A DNA stretch of 64,000 bases from Anaeromyces robustus (GCA_002104895.1 MCFG01000216.1:53115-117114), one strand, 5' to 3'; counted from the stretch's first letter, positions 1 to 14,050 are shown. The notes: a model not told the origin generated them from the letters alone. Translations and numbers: made by a program.

Positions 1-349
1 AAAAAAAAATTTTTTTTAACGGCATATTTTTTATATAAAAATAGTTTTTATTAAATTTTGTTAAATATAATTATAATTATTTAACAGAAATTAATAAATA
101 TAATGTATAAATAAAAAAATAAACAGATATAAAATCTCAAAATAAACAAAAAATAAAGACATAAAGAAAAATAAAAATTTTAAATTTTATTTTTGTTCTT
201 TTTAGCATTGAAAAAATAAATAAAAGAGTAATATTTACAAACATGACCTTAGTTATTACTATCATTATTTAAAGCTTATACTATAAAAAATTTTTATATA
301 TAATATACTTATATATATAGTTTTTTATTATAACTATTATTTCTTTTAT

Positions 350-354
<5 letters not shown>

Positions 355-404
<50 letters not shown>

Positions 405-490
405 TGTCATATATTATATTTATTTATTTATTTATTTTATTATTTATTTATTTATTTATTTTATTATTTATTTATTTATGTCATATATAT

Positions 491-585
<95 letters not shown>

Positions 586-590
586 TTAAT
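355..590. repeat. (TTTA)n microsatellite
   Basis: About 235 bp of nearly pure TTTA, interrupted by two short TGTCATATAT-like words near 404 and 478, each reading into another TTTA run. This looks like replication-slippage sequence. The interruptions recur with similar flanks, so the tract itself has been partly duplicated. Confidence 0.9.
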
Positions 591-2099
591 AAAAAATATA
601 TATTATTTTTTTTTCTTTAAATTAAGAATTTATAAATTTATGGTGATGGTAATTTTTATATAATTATTAAACTTTATTTTATATAAATTAATGCAGTTTA
701 TTATACCAAATTGAAAAATTAAATTCTTTTAATATTATATAGTACAGAATAAGAAATTCTTAATTCTAATTGGCTGATAAATATAAATCAATATGAAAAA
801 TTATTAAATATTGTATAATAGATTAAATAGATTATGATTTAATTAAAAAAAAACAATTATATATATTGTTGGAAAGTTACACAAAAAAAAAAGTTTTAAT
901 ATAGTTAATATTTGGTTATATTATTTTTTTATTATGTTTAATAAAGCATAATCCGGCCTAAATATTTAGTTAGAACGAATGGAAAAAATATAATTAATAT
1001 TTTAAAGAAATTAAAGGTAAAATTCCTAAATTAACTATTAGATTTATAAATTAAAAAAAACGTGCATAATCATTAATAACTAAAAAGTATATATATAAAA
1101 TAAAATATCATTATGTATATAATATTTAATATTTATATATTTTCAATTATTTTTATTATATATAGTATATACAGAAATATAATATATTTTTAATCATTTT
1201 AATATTAATTGAATAATTAAGAACGACGCTTTTTGCAAAATTTAATAAATACGTCATTTTCGAAATAACTAATTATTTATTATTTAATCTAAATACATGA
1301 AAAAAATAGTTTAAAATAGGAAATATGATATTATTAATTATTTTACTTATTAATTATTTAATATAAATAAATAAATAAATAAATATATATGACATAAATA
1401 AATAAAATATAAATAAATAATAAAATAAATGAAATAAAAAACTAAATAAATAAATATTAGTAAAATGAATATAATGAATAAATAAATATTAAAAATATAT
1501 ATTTTAATAATAAAATAATTTTTATTAAATATTTAATTTTTGTAAAGTATTATTATTAAGATATCAATTTATCAAAATATTCACACCTACTTTAAAAAAA
1601 TAATTGTTTTTTATTTGTTTAAAGATACATCGTATATTTATATTCATTTATTTTACTTTTTATAATATTTTTTTATTTATTTATATTTATTTTAAAAGTA
1701 TTATAATAGTTTTAGTTAATAATAATAGTGTTATAATTTATAATAATAATTTATCATTAATTAATATTTGTATATATTTATTATTGTTAATTTACAAAAG
1801 TTCAACAGTAGATAATTTACATAGGTTAGGATTAATGTATGTATAGTTATATATACAATTTTTTATAACCATTTTATATAAAAAATATATATTATAATAT
1901 ATCAATCAATATATTTATATATTATTAATAGATAGTATTAATAATTAATAATATATAAATAATATTACATAATATTATATAATATATATTGGATAAATAT
2001 TTTGACGAATAAATTTTTAAATAAAAGACTTATCGTAACACATATACAAATTTTTAATTCAATATTAATATATATATTTTTTTTTAAATTTTATTTTTT

Positions 2100-2700
2100 T
2101 AATTTTATTTTATTTTATTTTATTTTATTTTATTTTATTTTATTTTATTTTATTTTATTTTATTTTATTTTACTTTATTTTATTTTATTTTATTTTATTT
2201 TATTTTTATATAGTTCATTATATGTTTTATTTCAATATTTATTTTATTTTATTTTATTTTATTTTATTTTATTTTATTTTATTTTTATATAGTTCATTAT
2301 ATGTTTTATTTCAATATTTATTTTATTTTATTTTATTTTATTTTATTTTATTTTATTTTATTTTATTTTTATATAGTTCATTATATGTTTTATTTCAATA
2401 TTTATTTTATTTTATTTTATTTTATTTTATTTTATTTTATTTTATTTTATTTTATTTTATTTTATTTTATTTTATTTTATTTTATTTTATTTTATTTTAT
2501 TTTTATATAGTTCATTATATGTTTTATTTCAATATTTATTTTATTTTATTTTATTTTATTTTATTTTATTTTATTTTATTTTATTTTATTTTATTTTATT
2601 TTATTTTATTTTATTTTATTTTATTTTATTTTATTTTATTTTATTTTATTTTTATATAGTTCATTATATGTTTTATTTCAATATTTATTTTATTTTATTT
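2100..2700. repeat. Interspersed minisatellite: (TTTTA)n with five copies of a 35-40 bp spacer
   Basis: Pure TTTTA tracts of varying length alternate with a near-identical unit of about 35-40 bp. The unit contains atagttcattatatg followed by ttttatttcaatattta, and begins near 2206, 2286, 2369, 2503 and 2651. Spacing grows from about 80 to about 150 bp because only the TTTTA tracts expand. This is a higher-order tandem repeat, not a CRISPR array. Confidence 0.85.
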
Positions 2701-3623
2701 TTTAAATTTTTATTTTTAATTTTATTTTAAATTTTTTTTTTTTTTTTTTGTATTTTAAATTTTTTTTTTCTATTTTTAAATCATCCTATTTTTTTAAATT
2801 TTATTTTTTTTATTGTATTTTTATTTTATAGTAATTTTATAAAAGAATATTTTTATGTTCTTTTTTAAAAAAAAAAATACTAAAAGATTAAAGATATTAC
2901 TAAATAAAAATTTTAATAAAAATTTTTACAAAATGTAATAATTTAATCAAACTATTAGATTATATCCATATATATATTGTTTATAAGCATTAAACAAATA
3001 TATATATATATTATTATTATTATTATTCTATGTTAAAAATAATAATGTCTATATTTTCTTTTCTATTTTTTTTTAAAAAGTCTATTTTTTAAATTTTTAA
3101 TCATTATTTTTTAATATGATTATCTATTTAAATGTTATAGTATACTTTTTTTTGATCGTTTTTATAGATTTTTTAGTATTAAACTTTATCCATAATCATA
3201 TTTCCTTAGTGTTATTTTTTTTCACATTTTGAAATATGTAGATTAGTAAAATAGAAAAGGTATAATTTGTTATATATTTATACATTTTTATAATTAATAT
3301 ACAAATATATACAAACATTATATTTTATCTATAATATTATTTTTTATTATAATAAAATAATATAATATAAAAATTTTTTTCTTACATTATATTATTTTAT
3401 ATAATATAAGAAATCTCTATTTTGTTTTTTGTTTAATTTTTTTTTAAAAAATTTCTTTTGATTAGTTTTTTTAATATTTTTTATTGGATTAGAATGATTT
3501 ATTTTAAATAATGTTGTAAAATTGTTATTACGATTTTTTTATCGATTTCGTTTTTTTTTTTCTTTTTGTTAATTTATTATTTTTTTTAATTTTTTTTTTT
3601 TTTAATTTTTATCTATTTAATTT

Positions 3624-5681
3624 TTAATTAAGGAGAAATTTATCCCAAATCATATTTGGTTTCTCGTCATGTTTTTCACATCTTGAAACACGTGGAGTAT
3701 TACTATAGAAAAGACATATCTTACTACCACTTTCATTGACAATATGTTGATTATTTGTATTATAAACATCAATGGTATCTGAATAAGTTCCTCCATATTT
3801 GAATTTATGTTGTGCTTTAGAACATTCAACGATACTAAGATAGTTATAACCTTGATCGGTAGTACGAGTACCTAAGTCTAAGCAATAATTAGTTGGATTA
3901 CCTGGATTACCATAAGTACCATCAGATAAATAAAGGAATGATGGTTCAGTTAATGAAGTTACATGCCAAGTACGGAATTTAGTACTAAGAGTATTATCTG
4001 CTTCATTTACAATACTAAATACTTGATAACCATTTAAATTATTAACACCTAAATAATAATTGGTATTATTTTTTAAAGTACCTTTAAACTTGATGGTATA
4101 GTACTTTTTGGCATTAAGTTTATTATTATTAGCATTATTATCAGTAATAGTTAAATCAGATAAGTAATTAGCACCTAAACTACTATCCCAAACATTATTA
4201 CCTTCATTAGCAAATCTAATTGGATAACCATTATTACCTGAACTACTTTTATCATTAGCAAGTCTTAAATAAACATTATAATTACCAGTAGGAACATTAC
4301 TTGGTAATTTAAATTCAACCTTGAAAGTATTTTCAGTTTTGGAATACCAATTATTTGGATTTCCGTTTTGTAATACTTCCTTTTTAAGAGAACTATCAGA
4401 TAATGGGAATTTATAGGTAGTTTTAGTATTAGTATTTTTAAGAATAATGATAAGTTCAGTTGGCTTAATAATATTAGCAAAACCAACATTTGCAATTTTT
4501 ACCATTAAACCAAAACTATCATTCTTACCAATTGATCTTGTAATACTAACATTTTTAACAACGTATCTATAACCTAAATGATTTTGAATATAAACCATAC
4601 CAGTTTGACCCTTATACTTCTTATCAGATGATGAAGTATATTTTGCCTTTTTAATATTATCAAGTGTTCCTTCATAATAATCTAAATTAAGATAAGAAGT
4701 ATGAGTTGAAAATATTTCATTTAAAATGTTTTCAAAGCTATTAGCGAGTTTACTTTTAGAATCAGGTCCACCAAATTCACCACCAAAAAGAGTATGTTTA
4801 GCTTGATTAGAAATCCACTTAACTTCTTTGGATCTATTAACATAAGTACCAAGATCAGTTTCAGATCCGAAATAACCATCATTAAATATACCAACTCTAT
4901 AACCTTTATCACTAGGTGAATTAATATCTTTATCAATATCATTAATATTTATTCCTTTCCAATCACAATAGAATATTGGTTGTCTAACAGAAACATTAAT
5001 ACTTTTTGGAAGAACTTCTAACCATTTACTAATAGTTTTATTCATATTTTTAGTAAAGACAGATTCATCATAAACATAACTGGTATGCATTTCACCATAC
5101 ATACCAAGTAATCCACATTCAACAACAGCAATAACATCAGTATAATTAGATAATAATTTTCCTAATTTTTCTTGATGATGAAGTATTGTTTCAATGGAAG
5201 GTTCATAAGTATGATTTATATCACTAAAATTTGGATGATAAGCAAATCTCACAACAGCAGATTTATGATTACTTCTAAGTTTATTTAATATGTCGGTAAA
5301 TAGGGTAATAGCATTGTCAGATAAATCATAATCACTAGATTTATTTCTCACTTTTGAAAAATCAGAAAGATCAACTAAAATACGTACTAAATGAGTAGAA
5401 GGTATATCCTCAGTTTTACCACCTGATCTAGTTAAATTTACATACATTTGGCTATAGAAACCTCTATATGAATTTTCAAATTCATTAAGAGATTCTTCAT
5501 AGTTTATATAATTTACAGATTGATAAGATACAGTAGATTTTTTAACCAATTTAGTAAAATTTGAATTTTCCAAATCTGATGTTACTATATCATTGGCTGA
5601 ATTAGTTGGTTTTCCATTAACAACAATATTATTAAAAATAAATAATAATGATGCTAATAATGTAAGATTAAAGAATTTCAT
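3624..5681 (-). CDS. Secreted DUF4874/DUF4832-type protein with lectin-like C-terminal domain
   Basis: An uninterrupted 685-residue frame. Residues 1-23 form a signal peptide (MKFF, a hydrophobic stretch, then NG before KPT). Residues about 60-235 resemble DUF4874 (EFENSYRGFYSQ, then ECGLLGMYGEMH near 190). About 240-510 resembles DUF4832, a TIM-barrel-associated family found with carbohydrate-active enzymes. About 525-685 is a Cys-containing domain (YYLGVNN, NYCLDL, KICLFYSN, SRCEK) that could be a ricin-type beta-trefoil, but that is inference. Many N-x-S/T sites fit secretion. The catalytic role is not established and I assign no reaction. A close paralogue lies at 14,051-16,213, and a decayed third copy follows that. 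The start is the only Met ahead of the signal peptide. Confidence 0.85.
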   Translation of the reverse strand: MKFFNLTLLASLLFIFNNIVVNGKPTNSANDIVTSDLENSNFTKLVKKSTVSYQSVNYINYEESLNEFENSYRGFYSQMYVNLTRSGGKTEDIPSTHLVRILVDLSDFSKVRNKSSDYDLSDNAITLFTDILNKLRSNHKSAVVRFAYHPNFSDINHTYEPSIETILHHQEKLGKLLSNYTDVIAVVECGLLGMYGEMHTSYVYDESVFTKNMNKTISKWLEVLPKSINVSVRQPIFYCDWKGININDIDKDINSPSDKGYRVGIFNDGYFGSETDLGTYVNRSKEVKWISNQAKHTLFGGEFGGPDSKSKLANSFENILNEIFSTHTSYLNLDYYEGTLDNIKKAKYTSSSDKKYKGQTGMVYIQNHLGYRYVVKNVSITRSIGKNDSFGLMVKIANVGFANIIKPTELIIILKNTNTKTTYKFPLSDSSLKKEVLQNGNPNNWYSKTENTFKVEFKLPSNVPTGNYNVYLRLANDKSSSGNNGYPIRFANEGNNVWDSSLGANYLSDLTITDNNANNNKLNAKKYYTIKFKGTLKNNTNYYLGVNNLNGYQVFSIVNEADNTLSTKFRTWHVTSLTEPSFLYLSDGTYGNPGNPTNYCLDLGTRTTDQGYNYLSIVECSKAQHKFKYGGTYSDTIDVYNTNNQHIVNESGSKICLFYSNTPRVSRCEKHDEKPNMIWDKFLLN

Positions 5682-5802
5682 TTTATTTCTTAAAAAACGA
5701 TATATAAAGCGGATGATTGAGAAAAAAAAATAAAGGTAAGATTATACTAATAAAAAGGTTATATTGTTTTTTTAATTTAAAAAAATTTTTATTATTATTT
5801 TT

Positions 5803-6000
5803 ATTTTATTTTATTTTACTTTATTTTATTTTATTTTATTTTATTTTATTTTATTTTATTTTATTTTATTTTATTTTATTTTATTTTATTTTATTTTATT
5901 TTATTTTATTTTATTTTATTTTATTTTATTTTATTTTATTTTATTTTATTTTATTTTATTTTATTTTATTTTATTTTATTTTATTTTATTTTATTTTATT
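5803..6000. repeat. (TTTTA)n microsatellite
   Basis: About 200 bp of almost perfect TTTTA repeats ending in a T run, about 120 bp upstream of the start codon of the minus-strand DUF4832-type gene, so inside its probable promoter region. Length variation here could affect expression (inference). Confidence 0.9.
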
Positions 6001-6369
6001 TTTTTTTTTTTTTTTTTGTTTGTTTGGATTATTATTTCTATTTATTTTATTTTTTTATTTGTAATAACAATTTAAAATAAATCACTATTTTTTTTATTAA
6101 TTAGTATCATATAATAAAATAATGTAAATTATTATTATAGAATATAACGATAATTAATAATTTAGATTATTTTATTATTTAGTATTTTTTTATTAATTAA
6201 TCTTTTTATAATATTATTTTATTTAATAAAATAAAACATATGATGAAAAAAAAGGAAGTGAAAACCCAGCCTTTTTATATTAAAATATTTGTAAATTTAT
6301 ATTTACATTTAAATAATATTATAATAAAATAAAATATTAATTATTAAAATTATAGAAAAAAAATAATTT

Positions 6370-8860
6370 ATTCACTAATGAAACTTGGCTTAAAAAAAAA
6401 AAAAGAAAAAGAAAAGAAAAAAGACTTTGTACTTTTATTATTAATATTTAATTAGTTTTAGTTTTTTTTGTGACTCAATCTAATTTAAATATTACTTTTC
6501 AATACAATTAAACCTCTATCATAAGTATTTAATAATATTTAAGTTTTCATGAAAAAACTATGTTACTTTTTTTTAATAGAATAATTCTTTAAAAAGATGT
6601 TTTTAATAATAATAATATTTACAATAAATAATATATTTTTAAATATATTTCAATATTATTATAAATAATTAATGATTAAAACTATGATAATATATTTAAA
6701 TATAACTTTTATTTAAAAGAATTATTATTTAAAGTTTTTAAAATATTTTTAAATATATAAAATCATTACTATTCAATAATATATTAATATTGTTTATCAT
6801 ATTTTCCGCTATCAAAAAATATTCATTTCTTTGAATTATAAATGTTTAAAATACTAAATTTTAAAACAATTAATTTTCTTTTATCAATTTATAAAAAGAA
6901 TTTTCTAAACCTTTTAAAAAATGTAATTATGAATATTTATTTTTACATTTTAAATCATTGCTATTTCTTTTTAATATGATGGATATTCATTATTTAGATT
7001 ATATAATAAGCATTATTAGAGAGGAAAACTAATTAAAAATATTATTTATTTTTTTTACCATATAAAATGATCTTAATTATAAAAATTATAAGGTGCATTA
7101 TAACAATATAAAAATTATAGAAAAAAAGTAACTTTAAATAGTTTTTAGTAGCATATTTAAAAAATTAAAGAAAAAAAAATAACTTTAAATGTATTCACGA
7201 TTTAATATAAAATATGGCTTAGAAAAAAATAGAAAAAAGACTTTTTCCTTTTATTATTAATATTTAGTCAATTTTAGTTTTTTTTATGACTCAATATAAT
7301 TTAAATATTATTTTTTAATACAATTAAGCCTCTATCTAAAGTATTTAATAATATTTTAACTTTTTTTTTTAAAAAAAAAAACATTTTTAATAATATTTAC
7401 AATGAATAATTTATTTTAAATTATATTTAAATTTGTTAACTTTTTTTTAAAAAAATTTTTTTAATAATATTTACAATGAATAATATATTAAATATGTTAC
7501 TTTTTTTTAAAAAAAAAAAAAACATTTTTAATTATATTTACAATGAATAATTTATTTTAAATTATATTTAAATTTGTTACTTCTTTTAATGGTATAATTA
7601 TTTAAAGAGACATTTTTAATAATATTTACAATGAATAATATATTTTATATTTCAATATTATTATAATAATTAGTGATTAAAACTATAAATAATATTTTTA
7701 AATATAATTTTTATTTAAAAGAACTATTATTTAAAGTTTAAAATCATTTATATATATAAAAAGTTTTTACTATTCAATAATATATTAATATCATTTTATC
7801 ATTTTTCTGCTACTAAAAACTATTTATTTTTTGAATTATAAGTGTTTAAAACAGTTAATCTTCTCATATCAATTTATAAAAAGAACTTTCTATTCCTTTT
7901 GAAAAAAATATAATTATTAATATTTATTCTTATATTTAAATCATTATCATTTCTTTTTAATATTATATATACTCATTATTTATATTATGTAATAAGTATT
8001 ACCCATAAAATAATAAATATGATTAAATACAATATATTAAATTACTTAAACCATCTTAAGATAATTTTGAATTTATCATAATATCTAACAAATAACTATA
8101 TCAGAATTGCAAAATTATATTCAATAAATTCATTACTTATATTTATCATATTTCTAGGAAAAATAAAATAACTGAAAACAGCCATAATATGATTAATGGA
8201 TGTATAATGTTTTAAAAATTTTTATTTCTTTTTTACCATGTAAAAATAACCCTAAAATTATAAGATGGAATATAATAATAAAATCATGATATTAAAAAAA
8301 TTAATAAAAAATAATTAATTATTAATTAATAATAAATTAGTAAATAAAAATATAATTTTTGTACATTTTTAAAATTTTGATACATAAATATTGATTAATA
8401 TTGTTCACATATTTATAATAAAAATCATAAAAATTCTAAATTTAATTTAAATATATGATACTTTTTTTTTTTAATGGTATTAATTATTTAAATAAACATT
8501 TTTAATAATATTTACGATGAATAATATATTTTTAAATATAATTTTTATTTAAGAGAATTATTATTTAAAGTTTAAAAACATTTTTATATATAAATTCTTT
8601 ACTATTAAATAATATATTAATATCGGTTTATCATTTTTTCCGTTACTAAAAAATATTTACTCTTTGAATCATAAAAGTTTAAAATACTAAATTTTAAAAC
8701 AATTGATCTTTTTTTATCAAATCTAAAAAAAAAAAAACTTTCTATTCCTTTTAAAAAATGTAATTATTAAATATTATTTTTATATTCAAATCATTATTGT
8801 TTCCTTTAATATGATATATACTCAGTATTTATATTATATAATAAGTATTACCTTAATAAT
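6370..8860. repeat. Three diverged tandem copies of a non-coding block
   Basis: The same ordered landmarks recur three times. One is 'ttacaatgaataatatatt'-like sequence, followed by 'attatttaaagttt', 'caataatatattaatat', 'cttttaaaaaatgtaatta', and a TCATT-rich end with 'ataataagtatta'. The copies lie at about 6370-7020, 7140-8005 and 8440-8860. Copies 1 and 2 also share the block with 'tgactcaat' (6471 and 7285). Copy 2 contains a local triplication of a 60-70 bp unit (7352-7575). Divergence is substantial, so the duplications are old. No coding capacity was seen. Confidence 0.7.
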
Positions 8861-9756
8861 AATAGGATTATAATATTTTAACCAAGTTTTTGTAAATGTT
8901 AGGTACACCTTACAAAATAAAGTGTTTACAAAATAATAAAATAATGATTTAAAAATTAATTAAAAAAATTAATTATTAATTAATAATATATTAGTAAATA
9001 TAAATATAATTTTTGTAATATTAAGAATTCTTATAATAAATATTAATAATTTTTAATCACATACATTAAAAAAAGAAAAAAACAATAATAATATAGTTAA
9101 TATTTTGGAATTTTTATATATAATATTAAAAAATTTATATTTATAAAATTATTATTATACAAAAATTAAAATATATATGATAAAGTTTTAATTTATCATA
9201 TATAGATATATTAATTTACATAAAAATTTATTAATTAAAACACTTTTGTTCTAGCTTTAAAATTTGATGTTATAAAATATATCATTTAATAAAAAATATA
9301 ACTTATTTTTAATATTAAATTGATATATTTAATATGTTTCTATAATTTATTAAAGTTTTATAAAAACATAAAAACATTAAAAAAATAAACAGAAAATGTA
9401 AAAAAAAGTACATGCATTTTAATAAATTTATATTGATTATTTTTTTTTTCTTAAAAAGAATATTAATTTTTTTTTTTTTAATTAATTCAAAATAAGAACA
9501 AAAAAATATTAATAATCATATTTAATTAATTTTTAGTATGTAATTGATGTAATTAATTAATCATTAAAAATTTAACTGTAACAATAAAATATTTCAATTA
9601 TTATTATTATCTTTTAATAATTGATTATTATGGAAATTTTTTTGATTTATTATTTTTATATCTATCATTGAATAAAATATTAGAAATTACTTAAATACTA
9701 AATTCAAAAATCTCTACATATATTAAACTTAAAAATAAAAACCTTGATATAATTTA

Positions 9757-9850
9757 TAATATAATATAATATAATATAATATAATATAATATAATATAAT
9801 ATAATATAATATAATATAATATAATATAATATAATATAATAATATAATAT
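9757..9850. repeat. (TAATA)n microsatellite
   Basis: Near-perfect ATAAT pentanucleotide run of about 90 bp in intergenic DNA. Confidence 0.9.
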
Positions 9851-10779
9851 TAAAATATAATTTAGCTTATTCTATATAAAGATTTTTTATATAAAATAAA
9901 CAAAAAAGAAAAAAAAATTAAAAAAAAATTAAAATAAAGAAAAAAAGAAAAAAAAATCAAATTCAATGCACCAAATAAAGCGTTTAAATAAAAGTTTTAT
10001 TAATATTTAATTGAAACTGTTCATGATTTTTATGATATATTTTATCTGATTAATTCTTCTCTTTTTATTAAAAAAAAAAATATTAACTATTATTTTTTTA
10101 ATATTTATTCCTAACATAAATAAAGAATTATTAATAATTATTTTTAATTAATTAATTTTTAGTATTTAATTGATGTAATTACTATTAAGTAACATTTAAT
10201 TATTTCAATTATAGTTATTTTATTCAATGATAGAATGTTTTAGAAAAATCTTTTTTTTTTATCTTGTTTTATTTATTTTGTATTTTATTATCTTTTTTAT
10301 ATATATATTATATAATGGGAGATATTAATAATTTATGATATAATGGGGGATTTCTTATTATTGAAGTTATCAAATTTTTTTACTTTATATATATTGGCTA
10401 CGTGGAAGCATATTTTAATTAAAAATTATATTATTTTAAACATATTCTTAGTGTTCAGTAAATTTTTTTTTTTAACTATGATTTAAACTTTAACATATAA
10501 TTACATAAAAATATAATAGTAAAATATTTTTTTTAATAATTAAAATTAAATTAAAAAATTAATATTATATTTATGTTTTATTTTAAGCTATATTTTGTAT
10601 ATATAAATTTAATTTATTATAGAAATAATTTTTATTTTTGTTCTTTATTTTTTATATTCTGTATTTTTCCGTTTTCTTATTTATTATTATATTAATATAA
10701 TTTATTTCAAAAAATTTTTAACAGAAGTTTTTGAAATTATTTAACTTACTTTTTGATATCTTCAAAAAAAAAGCCATAT

Positions 10780-11005
10780 TAAATCATAATAAAAAAACAA
10801 TAATACTAGTTAATTATATTAAATCACAATAAAAAATAATACTACTACTAAATTACATTAAATCATAATAAAAAAAATACTACTACTAAATTAATCAAAT
10901 CATCCTAGAAAATAACTTAGTTATTTTATAATTAATGTTATATAATAAAAAATAATACTACTATTAAATTATATTAAATCATAATAAAAAATAATATTAT
11001 TACTA
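10780..11005. repeat. Cluster of ~40-bp imperfect tandem repeats
   Basis: About five copies of a unit containing 'attaaatcataataaaaaa' followed by 'taatactactactaaatta'. The copies differ by a few bases and one is separated by unrelated sequence. Non-coding. Confidence 0.7.
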
Positions 11006-14000
11006 TTTTTTTTAATAATTTTATATTTTATTTTTTACTCGAAACAATCGAAAAAAAATTTTTTTCATCAAAATATTTTTTTTTGTATTAATTTAAAGGA
11101 TTTCTTGCGATTTAATAAATTACATTTTTTTTGTGTATGTAATTATAACTATAATTAAAATTAATATGTTTTTATTTTTTTAAATCTTTTTATTATTTTT
11201 ATCATTAACAAAAATTTTTTTTTTCTATTATTGGATTAATTATTGAATTATGAATAATTACAAATTTTTAAACTTTATTTTTTATTAACTAAACAGAATA
11301 ACATTAAAAATATAATAAAATTTTAATTTATATTTTATATTTTTATTTTTGATTTATTAATCTTTATTAAATACTTTATAAAATTATCCTCTTTTTCTTA
11401 TTTTTTATGTTTAAAATATATAATTATTAAAATTAAATTACTTCATATATTTTATTTTAAATATATATATATATATAGAATATATATTAATATTTTACAT
11501 TTATTATTATAACTTTTATTATATTTAATACGTAAGATATATATTCTGTTAATAACTAATTTTTTTATTTTAAAACAACAATATTAAAAAAAATAGTAAA
11601 AAATATAAAAAGACTAAAGAGTCAAGAAAAAATGAAAAAACTAAATTTATAAAATATTGCTAATAGTGATAGATATAGATACTTTTAAAATAGTATTTAT
11701 GTAGTTCAATTTTAAGACATAATAAAAAATTACTAATTTATATATCTTAAAAATTGATTTGTATATATAAAGTTGTAAAAATTTAAAATAATATATTATA
11801 TACTAAAATAAGAAAAGAGAAAATTTAAAAATTAATTATAAGACCTTTAAAAAAACATGTTATTATTTTTTTTTTTTTACTTTTTTATTTTTTTTTACTT
11901 TTTTACTTTTTATTTTTTTATTTTTTTATTTTTTTATTTCTTATTTTTATAATTTCTGCTTTTATTTATTTATATATTATTATAATGGTAATTATTTTTA
12001 TTATAATGAAAATTTTTATCATGAATCATAATAATATAAAATTATATTAAAATTTTATTAATCGATAAAACATTTAATCTTTTTAAAATAAAATATAATT
12101 AAATTTTAGCTAGAACAGTAAATTATAAATTAAAAATAAAATATCATTAATTATTATACTAAAATAAATAAATAAGTCTACTTTTGAAACAAAAAAAAAA
12201 AGTGAATATGAGATAAATTTTAATTTTAATTATTTCTTTTTATTTTAATATTAAATTAATTTATTGTTAATAAAACAAATTTATTTTTTTTATACTTTTT
12301 CTTAGAAAAAAAGAAAAAAAAAAAGAAAAAAAGAACTTTAAAAAAAAATTTAAAAGTTCATTTGGAGAAGGTATTCTTAATAAAAAGTTGGTTTTTTTTT
12401 ATTATATTTAAAGTCAGACACCTTTTTTTTTTTTTATTATTATTTTATTTTTTATAATTATAAAAAAAATGTATTTAGAAATTATTTTTTTAAATATGAA
12501 TATAAGAAATAAGGATGTTTAATTAAAGAAGAAAAAAAATGTAGAATAAAAGAAGATATTAAAATAAAAAGAAAAAAAATAAGTAAAAGATATATAAATA
12601 TAATTAAAATAATTGTTTTTTATTTTAATTATTAAATTAATATAAGTATATTAATTATAATCTTTAGATAATAATTTTAATTAATATAATTTTTTAATTT
12701 TTGAAGTAACCTTTTTCATAAGACCTAATCATTTAAACAATAATATTTAAAATAATTTAAATAATGATTAAAATTATTGAAAATCAATATTTATTAAAAT
12801 TTTCTTATACAAAAAAAATTATGTATTTATGTAATAAATTTTGAAAATGTACGTAAATTTATATTTTATTTATATTTGATTAATTTATTATTAATTAACA
12901 ATTATTATGTAAAATATTTTTAAATATGAAAATTTATATTAAATGATATGAAAATTTATATTAAATGACAAATTTAATTACTATAATGAACTTAATAATT
13001 TTTTTCTTACTATATGTTTTAAGTTGAATATTATTTATTTTATTTTAAGGATGGTATTTTTATATTAAATAATATAAATGCCTTTTTTTTTTTTGTTAAA
13101 AATTATAATTAAAATGTATATAAATTTAAAAAACATTTAAAGAAGTTTCTATTGAAATATGAGTTTTAATTCATTTTATATTTAATTTAATAGAGTTAAA
13201 AAAATATTCATATTCAAAAAACAAATGTAAAAATAATTGAAATTAAAACGTTATGATAATAATAACAATAGATATTTGTATATAGATATATAAATGAAAG
13301 AGCAAAAGAAAAGAAAAGAAAAGAAAAAGAAAAAGAACCGAGATGAAAAATATTATATTAGTATTAGTTATAACATACTACTATATATATATCTGAAATA
13401 ATCTATTACCTTATAAAATGTCAATTTTATTATAATGAAAAATTTTAAAAAAAAAAATTTCCAGAAACTTTAAACTTTAATTATTATATAAATATTTTAA
13501 ATATATAAATATTAAAATTTTATATTATAATAATTTACACATAACAATTCGGTTGAGTGACACAAATTCATGTATTATAATTAAAAATATTTTTCCTTTT
13601 TAATATAATGTTTCAAATGATTTTATTAAAAATTATCATAGACTTGGTTTTTCTTTTAATTTTTTTTTTGAAATAGAAAAAGTTTATAATTTGGTTTTAA
13701 TATAAATATACAGGATTTCCTTCATTATTTTTGAACGATAGTTTTCTTATAATATATATATATTTTTTTAGAAAAAAAAAGTAAAAAAAATAAATAATAT
13801 AAGAAAAGAGATTCCTTTAAATAGAATAATTTAAAATTATTAATTGCTCATTTATTTTTTTAATAATTTTAAATTGTTTTATTCCATATTATAATATACC
13901 AAACTTGCTAATAGTTGCAAAAAAATTTATTAAAATTAAAATAAAATTTTCAAAAAATAAAAAAAATAAAAAAATAAACATATACTATTATAGAATATTT

Positions 14001-14050
14001 TTTTTATCTTTAATCTTTCTTATCATTCCTATATTTATAAAAAAAAAAAA

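Larger units (their letters stand above)
1..3623. other. Non-coding AT-rich DNA with microsatellites
   Basis: I see no gene here. Reading frames in this stretch are translations of TTTA and TTTTA microsatellites (runs of Ile-Tyr-Leu-Phe or Phe-Tyr-Ile-Leu). The remainder is A/T homopolymers and short TA runs. It lies downstream of the minus-strand gene that ends at 3624, so part of it must be that gene's 3' untranslated region and terminator. No specific signal could be picked out. Confidence 0.7.
5682..14050. other. Intergenic region between divergent DUF4832-type paralogues
   Basis: 8.4 kb without a recognisable gene. It holds the upstream regions of two divergently transcribed paralogues, a (TTTTA)n tract at 5803-6000, three or more diverged copies of a block of several hundred bases (6370-8860), a TAATA run (9757-9850) and a cluster of about 40-bp repeats (10,780-11,005). 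The rest is A/T homopolymers with scattered TA runs. No RNA gene was seen. Confidence 0.65.

Noticed and set aside
404-663. Short frames of Ile-Tyr-Leu-Phe repeats
   Set aside because: They are translations of the TTTA microsatellite, with no coding signal.
2002-2659. Overlapping Phe-Tyr-Ile-Leu frames and a CRISPR-like repeat pattern
   Set aside because: The regularity comes from TTTTA tracts with a repeated spacer. Repeats and spacers are the reverse of a CRISPR layout, and the genome is eukaryotic.
5717-6064. 115-residue plus-strand protein upstream of the DUF4832-type gene
   Set aside because: The frame is mainly the TTTTA repeat and lies in the promoter region of the minus-strand gene.
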